Assembly: GCA_945860575.1 (NCBI GenBank)
Contig: CAMAQQ010000090.1
Location: forward strand, 1 to 5,623
Direction: 5' to 3'
Origin: Ferrithrix thermotolerans DSM 19514
GTDB lineage: Bacteria > Actinomycetota > Acidimicrobiia > Acidimicrobiales > Ilumatobacteraceae
Length of the DNA stretch: 5,623 bases
Positions 1 through 5,623 of the stretch are shown here, one piece after another (positions within the stretch are counted from its first letter, which is position 1; each line of letters starts with the position of its first letter). Made by a program: the position numbers and the translations under genes. Below the pieces are notes generated by a model that saw nothing but the letters and a program-made list of their open reading frames with translations, searched no databases and had not been told where the DNA came from.

Positions 1-630
1 ACAACCACCAGAACCGAGCATTGGCTCAATAACTACCGCTGCGAGCGATTCGGCATTTTCGGTGATCAGTTTTATTGTTTCAGTTTCATTGTTATATGGA
101 GCAACAACGAACTCATAAGGCGCGTTCCACGGGGCGGCACCGCTGGCAAAATAAAGAATTCCGCCGTGATAGCCACCGTGAAACACCATGATCTTTTTGC
201 GACCCGTTGCCCGCATCGCCGTGGTGATCGCCATCAGATTTGCCTCTGTGCCTGAGTTTGTGAACCGCACACGATCAAGCGCGAAACGCTCACACATTAG
301 TTTTGCCAAGCGAGATTCGGCAGGGTGAATGCCACCGACACTTGCATTGGTTTTCAAAACTGCAGTCACAGCATCAATTACTCGATGTTCGCTGTGACCA
401 AGCAGCCCGGCCGTGTAATCACCGAGCATGTCTATATATATGTGTCCGTCGAGATCAGTCAGAGTCGAACCTTCGCCAAAAGCAAAAACTAATGGAAACG
501 GCGCGTGCGTTAAAACAGTTCGAGTGTGACCGCCAGGCAGATATTTTCGCGCTTCGTCATAATATTTGTGACTCTCAGGGTTTCTATCAGCAAAGTCACT
601 ACGTGACTTCGTGACGTCTTGAATTGTCAT
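1..630 (-). CDS. Class III PLP aminotransferase, glutamate-1-semialdehyde aminomutase-like (partial, 3' end outside window)
   Basis: The frame is open from an ATG at 630 to the left edge, giving 210 N-terminal residues of a protein whose family is usually about 420-450 long. Visible landmarks are the HemL-like YLPGG (residues 30-34), the cofactor-phosphate loop NSGTEAN (125-131), FHGGYHG (150-156) with the aromatic residue that typically stacks on PLP, and VIEPMLGSGG (200-209). The PLP-binding Asp and Schiff-base Lys would lie beyond the edge. The family moves amino groups using pyridoxal phosphate in the cytoplasm. The N-terminal half resembles glutamate-1-semialdehyde 2,1-aminomutase, but FHGGYHG differs from the FEGCYHG I recall in haem-pathway HemL, and no tetrapyrrole gene is near, so a different amino-acid or amino-ketone substrate is likely. 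The gene starts 9 bases after the ABC gene stop, in the same frame, with no Shine-Dalgarno. TTG at 636-634 is a possible alternative start, but ATG is preferred. Family assignment is sure; substrate is not. Confidence 0.9.
   Translation of the reverse strand, partial: MTIQDVTKSRSDFADRNPESHKYYDEARKYLPGGHTRTVLTHAPFPLVFAFGEGSTLTDLDGHIYIDMLGDYTAGLLGHSEHRVIDAVTAVLKTNASVGGIHPAESRLAKLMCERFALDRVRFTNSGTEANLMAITTAMRATGRKKIMVFHGGYHGGILYFASGAAPWNAPYEFVVAPYNNETETIKLITENAESLAAVVIEPMLGSGGC
430..443. repeat. AT-rich 14-mer, copy 1 (inside aminotransferase gene)
   Basis: GTCTATATATATGT is found here and again at 5351-5364. On the coding strand it contains ATA TAT ATA GAC, encoding Ile-Tyr-Ile-Asp in both genes although the proteins are unrelated. 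The run of alternating T and A stands out against a background of about half G+C. Coincidence of similar peptide and codon choice is the simplest explanation. Confidence 0.5.
593..609. repeat. Perfect inverted repeat, 7-base arms and 3-base loop, just inside the aminotransferase start
   Basis: The plus strand reads AAGTCAC-TAC-GTGACTT. In the mRNA this would form a 7-base-pair stem with a three-base loop beginning about 20 bases after the first base of the ATG at 630. A second copy of CGTGAC at 610-615 repeats the one at 602-607, offering an alternative pairing. The element lies wholly within codons of the aminotransferase gene. It could be a weak translational control hairpin, a protein-binding palindrome, or chance. 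Confidence 0.4.
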
Positions 631-639
631 ATGCAAACG

Positions 640-2427
640 TTAGTTAACTGAATGCGACTGCACCCAGGCGCGGGCGAGTTCGGCATAGTGACCGTTGCGC
701 GCGAGAAGTTCTTCGTGCGAACCAAACTCGGCGATTTTCGCATCGACAACAACGGCGATGTGATCGGCACGTTGAACGGTTGATAAACGATGCGCGACGA
801 CAATAACGGTTCGACCCAACATCAACCGCTCAAGTGCATGCTCAACTTCGGCTTCAGTGCCCGGGTCAAGATTTGATGTCGCCTCATCGAGCACGAGCAC
901 CGCAGGGTCGACCAGTGCGGCGCGGGCAAGGGCTACCAACTGACGCTCGCCTGCCGAAAGTCGACTGCCGCGTTCGCGAACCTGCGTGTCAAGACCATCG
1001 CTGAATTGCGCGAAGTGTTCGGTTGCGCCGATCGCATCGATTGCGGCTTCAATTTCGGCATCCGTGGCATTGGCGCGGGCGATACGCAAGTTGTCGCGGA
1101 TTGTGCCGTTGAACAAAAAACCTTCTTGAGGCACAACGGCGATGCGCTCACGAAGTGAGGTCATCGACGCCATCGTCAAATTGACGCCACCGAACTCGAC
1201 CGTGCCGGTTTGCGGATCATAAAGACGCGCCATGAGTTTGGCCAGCGTCGACTTGCCGGCCCCAGTCGGCCCGACGAGTGCGAGTTTTTCACCAACACCA
1301 ACTCTGATCGAGACATCGTCAAGTGCCTGATTTTCGGCGCCGGCATAAGTGAACGAGATATTGCTGACCTTGAGTTCGCCGGTTCTCGGTAGATCGACCG
1401 GCGAATGATGCTCGTCGACTTCAGGTTTGGCATCGAGAATTGCAAAAAGTTTGTTGAGCGCCGCGCCCGCTGACTGCACGGTGTTGTACAACTGCGAAAG
1501 TTGTTGCACAGGGTCGAACAAACTCGACAGCAAGAGTACGAAAGCAACAACGGTGCCGAGTGTGACGGTGCCGCGGTGCGCGAACCAACCGCCGATGCCG
1601 ATCATCAGGGCACTTGCGAGCACCCCAGAAAATTCGACGAGCGCGAAATACCAAGTTGAAACACGCACACTCTTTTCGTGCGCGGCAAACAACGAACGAT
1701 TTGAAACTTTGAACTTACTTTTGACTTCATCTTCTTGGGCATAAGCCTGAATTACACGCACCGTCGTGATGCCCTCTTGCAAAGCCGAAAGATTCGCGCC
1801 CACGCGTTCGCGAACCGTTAGATATGCACGGTTCGAATCGCGTTGAAACTTTATAGATGAAAAAACAAGTACGGGCATCACGATTAAGGCGATGATTGTC
1901 AATTGCCAACTGAGAAACAACAACACGACGATTGAAAATACGAGCATCAAAACCGCCGACAAGAACTGCAACAGGCCCCACTGCACAAGTTCTGACATTG
2001 ATTCGATGTCTGCGGTCATGCGAGCAACAAGTACACCGGCTTTATTGCGATCGAAGAATGCCATTGACTGACGTTGCATCTGGCGAAAAACTGCGAGTCG
2101 CAACAATCGCAAGAACGATTCGCCGGTGCGATTGACGAACACGAACAGCATGCGACCGAACACATAAGTCAATGAAACAACGACCAAATACATCACAACC
2201 GAGAGATTCAGCGCACCCGTGTCGCGAGCCCTGATGCCGGCATCGATGCCGTGACGCACGATAACTGGTGCCGAAAGTGTCGTTGCCGTGGTGACCATGA
2301 CGCAACCAAAGGCGACATACATTGTTCTGCGAAACGGCGCCGCCATCTTAAAAACACGACCAAGAATCGTTCGGGCTTGAGCACGGCTGAGGCGATCTTC
2401 GTCGCTAACGCCACCGGCTTGCCACAT
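640..2427 (-). CDS. ABC exporter half-transporter, catalytically competent ATP site subunit
   Basis: This 595-residue protein has the usual length and order of a fused exporter half: six predicted membrane helices (about 36-57, 74-98, 149-170, 173-192, 260-282 and 288-308), then an ATPase domain from about 350. Visible motifs are A-loop Tyr361, Walker A GPTGAGKST (386-394), Q-loop Gln434 in VVPQE, X-loop RERG (484-487), signature LSAGE (490-494), Walker B LVLDE with Asp514 and catalytic Glu515, D-loop SNLD (518-521) and switch His546. The signature deviates from LSGGQ, as in one subunit of heterodimeric exporters such as TM287/288. It starts 1 base after the stop of the preceding ABC gene, whose protein carries the complementary defects, so the two very probably form one inner-membrane exporter. 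No upstream in-frame start is plausible. Substrate unknown; multidrug-type annotations are common in this family but not informative. Confidence 0.95.
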   Translation of the reverse strand: MWQAGGVSDEDRLSRAQARTILGRVFKMAAPFRRTMYVAFGCVMVTTATTLSAPVIVRHGIDAGIRARDTGALNLSVVMYLVVVSLTYVFGRMLFVFVNRTGESFLRLLRLAVFRQMQRQSMAFFDRNKAGVLVARMTADIESMSELVQWGLLQFLSAVLMLVFSIVVLLFLSWQLTIIALIVMPVLVFSSIKFQRDSNRAYLTVRERVGANLSALQEGITTVRVIQAYAQEDEVKSKFKVSNRSLFAAHEKSVRVSTWYFALVEFSGVLASALMIGIGGWFAHRGTVTLGTVVAFVLLLSSLFDPVQQLSQLYNTVQSAGAALNKLFAILDAKPEVDEHHSPVDLPRTGELKVSNISFTYAGAENQALDDVSIRVGVGEKLALVGPTGAGKSTLAKLMARLYDPQTGTVEFGGVNLTMASMTSLRERIAVVPQEGFLFNGTIRDNLRIARANATDAEIEAAIDAIGATEHFAQFSDGLDTQVRERGSRLSAGERQLVALARAALVDPAVLVLDEATSNLDPGTEAEVEHALERLMLGRTVIVVAHRLSTVQRADHIAVVVDAKIAEFGSHEELLARNGHYAELARAWVQSHSVN

Positions 2428-2447
2428 GTTATTTCACTAACTCTTCT
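2425..2447 (-). promoter_or_regulatory. Coupled translation start between the two ABC genes
   Basis: The first ABC gene ends TAA and the second begins ATG after a single C (TAACATG). The only purine-rich stretch upstream is AGAAGAG (2447-2441), 13 bases before the ATG, which is farther than the usual Shine-Dalgarno spacing. The second start is therefore likely used by ribosomes finishing the first gene, which would keep the two subunits near equal amounts. Confidence 0.45.
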
Positions 2448-4246
2448 AAAAAATCAGGTGCTGTGTTCTGCATGCTGGCGAGCACTTCTCGGTATCGGGC
2501 ATTGGTTGCGACAAGATCTTCGTGTTTGCCGATGGCGGCAACTGTCAATTCATCGATGAACACGACTCGTGAGGCGAGGGCGATCGTGCCGGGTCGATGG
2601 GCAATCACAATTGTTGTGCGGCCCGACATCACCGTGCGCATCGCATCACGAATTTCACCCTCTTTGCTCGGGTCAACCGCACTCGTCGCGTCATCGAGCA
2701 CCAACACCCGGGGGTCAGAAATAATCGCTCGTGCTATTGCGATGCGCTGACGTTGACCACCCGAAAGAGAAAACCCGCGCTCGCCGATAACCGTGTCGTA
2801 ACTGTTTGGCAACTGCAAAATAAAATCATGAGCACCGGCAAGTTTTGCCGCTTTCTCGAGATCGGCTTGGCTGGCGTTGGGCCGAGCAAACGAAATGTTG
2901 CTCTTAACCGAATCGTTGAATAGCACCGTGTCTTCGAATACGACGCCGATTTGCTGGCGCAACTCACGCAGTTTCAGTTTGCGCACGTCCACGCCGTCTA
3001 AATAAACGTGGCCGTTGTTCGTATCGTAGAAGCGCAACAACAGCCGAGCGACAGTCGACTTGCCCGAAGCGGTCGCACCAACAATCGCGATTGATTCTCC
3101 TGCGGCGATTTCAAGATTGAAATTCTTCAGCACCGGTCGGTCGGCGTCATAGCCAAACTGCACGTGATCAAACTTGACCGCGCCAAGTTGCTTGCCGTTT
3201 GGTGAAGGCAAATCACGCGCCATTGGCGGGTCGGTGATCTCTGATTTAGTGGACAGCACTTCGTGAATTCGCACGAGTGCCGACGCAGCACGTTGACCCA
3301 AGGCGATGATCATGCCGACATTGCGCAGGGGCCAAACCAACAGCGTCAGATAAACATTGAAAGCCACAAGATCGCCGATTGAGATTTGACCGGATAACAC
3401 GCGATGACCACCCACGCCGAGAACCCCAACCGCGCCGAGCGCGGGCAAAATATCGATTGCCGGCATGAAATTGCTGCGAATCTTTGCGGCTTTCATCGAC
3501 TCGGCGTAAATATCATCGGCCTCTTTTTCAAGTTTGTCGAACTGCACTTGCTCGGCACCGAAACCTTTGACGACCCGCACACCCGACACCGATTCTTCGA
3601 CGACATTGGCGAGTTGTGCTTGTTCGGCTTGAACCGCGAGCGTGATTTTGTGGATACGACTGCTGAATCTGCGCGCCGAGAGATTGACGAATGGCAACGG
3701 CGCCATCGCCACAAGCGCCAACACGGGATCGGTGATAAATAAAATCGCCGCTACTGCGAAAATTTGAATCACGTTCGACATCGTGATCGGAATCATCACG
3801 ATGAATCCTTGAATCTGCATCAGATCGCTCGACGCGCGACTCATCAACTGGCCGGTTTGCGCCTTGTCGTGATAGCCAATGTTCAAATCAAGAACGTGAC
3901 CAAAGAGTCTCTCGCGCAGCAATGTTTCTGCCCAGCGACTTTCGCGAAATGCAACGTATCTTCGGAACCCAGACAAAATGCCCGTAAGCACGCCGAGCCC
4001 CGCGATGATCAAAGCCCATTTTAATAACGGTCCATTTTTTTCGATGCCATCGTTGATCGCCAGTTTTGTAACTTGAGGGATTGCCACTTTGAATGCCGCC
4101 CACGACATGCCGATCAGGCCCCCGATAACTAAATTTCGGCGCTGATCACGCAACAACCCGCGAAGAAGTTTCCAGCCTTCACTGCGCTGAGCCTGCTCAA
4201 ATTCAAGACGGGCAGATACTTCTGTTTCACTTTCGCTTACTGACAT
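2429..4246 (-). CDS. ABC exporter half-transporter, degenerate ATP site subunit
   Basis: This 605-residue protein has a hydrophilic N-terminal tail (1-35), six predicted membrane helices (about 38-58, 74-94, 147-170, 172-190, 261-282 and 289-315) and an ATPase domain from about 355. Motifs are A-loop Tyr366, Walker A GATASGKST (390-398), X-loop GERG (488-491), intact signature LSGGQ (494-498), Walker B LVLDD (515-519), D-loop SAVD (522-525) and switch His550. Two key residues are changed: the catalytic Glu position after Walker B is Asp519, and the Q-loop Gln position is Glu438 in VVFEDT. Its own Walker A/B site should hydrolyse ATP poorly, while its signature can complete the good site of the partner encoded 1 base downstream. 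The gene starts 3 bases after the oxidoreductase stop with no clear Shine-Dalgarno. It is one half of a heterodimeric exporter with unknown cargo. Confidence 0.95.
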   Translation of the reverse strand: MSVSESETEVSARLEFEQAQRSEGWKLLRGLLRDQRRNLVIGGLIGMSWAAFKVAIPQVTKLAINDGIEKNGPLLKWALIIAGLGVLTGILSGFRRYVAFRESRWAETLLRERLFGHVLDLNIGYHDKAQTGQLMSRASSDLMQIQGFIVMIPITMSNVIQIFAVAAILFITDPVLALVAMAPLPFVNLSARRFSSRIHKITLAVQAEQAQLANVVEESVSGVRVVKGFGAEQVQFDKLEKEADDIYAESMKAAKIRSNFMPAIDILPALGAVGVLGVGGHRVLSGQISIGDLVAFNVYLTLLVWPLRNVGMIIALGQRAASALVRIHEVLSTKSEITDPPMARDLPSPNGKQLGAVKFDHVQFGYDADRPVLKNFNLEIAAGESIAIVGATASGKSTVARLLLRFYDTNNGHVYLDGVDVRKLKLRELRQQIGVVFEDTVLFNDSVKSNISFARPNASQADLEKAAKLAGAHDFILQLPNSYDTVIGERGFSLSGGQRQRIAIARAIISDPRVLVLDDATSAVDPSKEGEIRDAMRTVMSGRTTIVIAHRPGTIALASRVVFIDELTVAAIGKHEDLVATNARYREVLASMQNTAPDFLEELVK

Positions 4247-4249
4247 TGG

Positions 4250-5239
4250 TTAACTTGCGCTCGGCGAGAGGGTCTCGGCACACTGCCAAAAATTAATTTC
4301 AGGATCAAACGCAACGATCGCAATTGATGATGTCGTTACGCCGTTGTCAAAATATTTCTTTATCGTCGCACGACATTTTTCGGCGCTGCCATGCACAAAC
4401 AATTGATCAACTACTTCGTTTGGTATGGCTGCGAGCGCACCTTTACGATCGCCTGCTTTCCAGAGATCCCACATTGGTTGCAACATTTCGCCACGCCCAA
4501 GCCACTTGTGAAACTCGGCGTAGACGGGCACAGTTAGGTAAGCGGCGATCAAACGTTTGGCAGATTCGCGAACCAGATCAGCGTTCTCGCTCGGGCAGAC
4601 AAAAATTCGTGCGACAATCTCGCGCTCACCCGGATTTTCAGACTTTGCCGCTGCTTCGTTGACGACGCTTGCGACTTTGACGACATCATCTGCCGACAAC
4701 CAGTTGATGATTGCACCGTCGGCTTCACGACCGGCAAGCTTCAACATGCCCTCACGCAACGCGGCGACCAAAATTTGTGGCTTCACTTCTGGGCGAATAC
4801 CAAGACGAAAGCCGTCAATATTGAAAGTGTCGTATTGCTTTGTGATTTTCTCGCCAGTCAAAGCATCTTGCAAAAATCGCACGACATCGCGAACTTTTTT
4901 GTATGGCTCGACAAAGGGGATCGCATTCCATTTTTCGATAATCACATTGCTCGACGAACCAATGCCGATTGCAAATCTGCCGGGTGCAGCATCGGCCAAC
5001 GTCGCCACACTTTGAGCCATCAATGCTGGTGAGCGCGTGTAAGCCGGAACGATCGCGGTGCCGAGTCGTAGTCGCGGCTCCCACGCAGCGGCCATCGCGA
5101 GAGGTGTGAAAGCATCGGCCCCATCTGATTCTGCCGACCAAATGTCGGTGTAACCGAGATCCGCAAGTCTTTTATAATTTTCACGTTGCGAATGCAGATG
5201 CCCGGGTAGAGGCACCGTCATTCCGGGTCGTTGTTGCAT
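4250..5239 (-). CDS. LLM-class (luciferase-like) predicted F420-dependent oxidoreductase
   Basis: The 329-residue protein matches the length and architecture of bacterial luciferase-like TIM-barrel enzymes that use coenzyme F420 or FMN. Supporting stretches are LADLGYTDIWSAES (25-38), the strand RLRLGTAIVPAYTRSP (56-71), the helix-to-strand block MAQSVATLADAAPGRF (74-89) followed by the glycine-rich AIGIGSSS (90-97), and a C-terminal VHGSAEKC segment (282-289) typical of the family. The overall look is closest to the mycobacterial Rv3093c-like group as I recall it, which points to F420, but the cofactor cannot be proved from sequence. The expected role is cytosolic hydride transfer to or from an unidentified substrate. 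The ATG at 5239 lies 3 bases after the thioesterase stop and has GGAAGA at good spacing; ATG at codon 7 is a weaker alternative. Gene order suggests co-expression with the thioesterase and the exporter. Confidence 0.9.
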   Translation of the reverse strand: MQQRPGMTVPLPGHLHSQRENYKRLADLGYTDIWSAESDGADAFTPLAMAAAWEPRLRLGTAIVPAYTRSPALMAQSVATLADAAPGRFAIGIGSSSNVIIEKWNAIPFVEPYKKVRDVVRFLQDALTGEKITKQYDTFNIDGFRLGIRPEVKPQILVAALREGMLKLAGREADGAIINWLSADDVVKVASVVNEAAAKSENPGEREIVARIFVCPSENADLVRESAKRLIAAYLTVPVYAEFHKWLGRGEMLQPMWDLWKAGDRKGALAAIPNEVVDQLFVHGSAEKCRATIKKYFDNGVTTSSIAIVAFDPEINFWQCAETLSPSAS

Positions 5240-5242
5240 TCG

Positions 5243-5623
5243 TTAAGTCTTCCACTTTCGTGCTTTGCAACTCTGACTGGCAAGAGCCATCAAGGTGCCG
5301 TCTTGCGCGAACATGTTTACGCGGCCGTGGCCAAAACCGCGATCAATCGCGTCTATATATATGTCTAGCAACACCCATTTTGTGGGCACGAGTTTGACAA
5401 TGCGGATTGTGTTGTCGAGGCTATTGCCACCCGCGGCCAAGCCAAGCGCCTGACCGATCGCCATCGGCACGAAGTCGCCAAGAATGCCAAGTGCAGTTGC
5501 GTCAACATCTTCGATCAACGCGGGAATGTGGGCCCACATAACAACATTGCCGTCGCTGAGTGAGCCGTCGAGTTGCGACATTGCACGACCTTTGACCACG
5601 CGTTGTTGCAGTGAATCGTGAAT
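5243..5623 (-). CDS. Acyl-CoA thioesterase II-like protein, C-terminal hot-dog domain (partial, 5' end outside window)
   Basis: The frame runs open from the right edge to TAA at 5245-5243, giving 126 C-terminal residues; a GTG at 5599 is not the true start because the frame continues upstream of it. TesB-type enzymes are double hot-dog proteins of about 260-290 residues that hydrolyse acyl-CoA to free fatty acid and CoA. This is the second repeat. The three TesB catalytic positions can be matched: Asp50 in LGDFVP, Ser68 in NSLDNT at the position of the usual Thr, and Gln117 in LASQS near the C-terminus (numbering of the fragment). SLDNT followed by WVLLD and RGFGHG is the pattern I associate with actinobacterial members. 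The oxidoreductase gene follows after 3 bases in the same frame. Acyl-chain specificity cannot be read, and the protein might instead be a non-catalytic hot-dog family member. Confidence 0.85.
   Translation of the reverse strand: MHDSLQQRVVKGRAMSQLDGSLSDGNVVMWAHIPALIEDVDATALGILGDFVPMAIGQALGLAAGGNSLDNTIRIVKLVPTKWVLLDIYIDAIDRGFGHGRVNMFAQDGTLMALASQSCKARKWKT
5248..5253 (-). promoter_or_regulatory. Shine-Dalgarno for the oxidoreductase gene
   Basis: GGAAGA on the minus strand ends 8 bases before the ATG at 5239 and lies within the last codons of the thioesterase gene. It is the clearest ribosome binding site in the window and supports the chosen start; the other internal gene starts have weak or no comparable match. 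Confidence 0.5.
5351..5364. repeat. AT-rich 14-mer, copy 2 (inside thioesterase gene)
   Basis: This is identical to 430-443 and again encodes Ile-Tyr-Ile-Asp as ATA TAT ATA GAC. It lies about 115 bases upstream of the oxidoreductase start and contains TATATA, which resembles a -10 element on either strand, but I see no convincing -35 at proper spacing, so I do not call a promoter. Confidence 0.5.

Noticed and set aside
303..614. Plus-strand open frame of 103 codons opposite the aminotransferase gene
   Set aside because: It is fully antisense to a frame with clear PLP-enzyme motifs, and its product is a low-complexity His/Arg/Gln/Cys-rich sequence with no recognisable domain.
2429..4246. First ABC gene as a decaying pseudogene because key ATPase residues are changed
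   Set aside because: The frame is intact at full family length with all six membrane helices and a perfect LSGGQ, and the changes are those expected of the degenerate half of a heterodimeric exporter.
4557..5015. Plus-strand open frame of 152 codons, the longest antisense frame
   Set aside because: It lies entirely within the oxidoreductase gene. Its Ser/Thr/Arg-rich product looks like a reverse-complement shadow and has no domain, and the minus-strand frame is strongly supported by family motifs.
5351..5364. TATATATA as an internal promoter -10 element for the oxidoreductase and exporter genes
   Set aside because: No -35-like sequence sits at proper spacing upstream on the minus strand, and the element is inside coding sequence with ordinary Ile-Tyr-Ile-Asp codons. 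It remains possible but unsupported.
5371..5383. CCCA/TGGG short inverted repeat as a terminator
   Set aside because: The arms are only four bases, there is no following T-run, and it lies within the thioesterase coding region upstream of its own stop.
5243..5599. A short complete 118-residue thioesterase starting at GTG 5599
   Set aside because: The frame stays open upstream to the window edge and the visible part matches only the second hot-dog repeat of a TesB-type protein, so the gene is truncated by the window rather than naturally short.
1..5623. Defence system, CRISPR, mobile element or phage cargo
   Set aside because: No repeats of array type, transposase or integrase motifs, tRNA or attachment-site duplications were seen. 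All five genes are metabolic or transport families.

Overview
The window is a compact run of five co-directional genes, all on the minus strand and so transcribed from high to low coordinates. It is almost entirely coding: the gaps between genes are 3, 3, 1 and 9 bases, with no room for a terminator or a stand-alone promoter. Any main promoter lies beyond the right edge. A predicted F420-dependent luciferase-like oxidoreductase, a TesB-type thioesterase of actinobacterial flavour and roughly half G+C together suggest an actinobacterium, perhaps a moderate-GC Acidimicrobiia-like lineage. That placement is inference; nothing here fixes the taxon.

Layout in transcription order: (1) 5623-5243, the C-terminal hot-dog half of an acyl-CoA thioesterase II-like protein, cut by the right edge; (2) 5239-4250, an LLM-class predicted F420-dependent oxidoreductase; (3) 4246-2429 and (4) 2427-640, two fused membrane-plus-ATPase ABC exporter half-transporters; (5) 630-1, the N-terminal 210 residues of a class III PLP aminotransferase resembling glutamate-1-semialdehyde 2,1-aminomutase, cut by the left edge.

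The two ABC proteins are best read as one asymmetric heterodimeric exporter. The first has a perfect LSGGQ signature but Asp at the catalytic Glu position and Glu at the Q-loop Gln position. The second has the catalytic Glu and Q-loop Gln but a degenerate LSAGE signature. Pairing them gives one canonical and one degenerate ATP site. The substrate cannot be read from the sequence. The neighbours (acyl-CoA thioesterase, flavin-type oxidoreductase, aminotransferase) suggest, only by association, a lipid or amino-modified small molecule.

All four visible stop codons are TAA followed by C. At three of the four junctions the downstream gene is in the same reading frame as the upstream one. Recognisable Shine-Dalgarno sequences are weak or absent except before the oxidoreductase, so termination-reinitiation coupling is likely. 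I see no RNA genes, CRISPR, insertion sequences or phage genes. The genes themselves belong to known families; the points of interest are the ATPase asymmetry, the gene junctions, a small hairpin at the start of the aminotransferase gene and a repeated AT-rich 14-mer.
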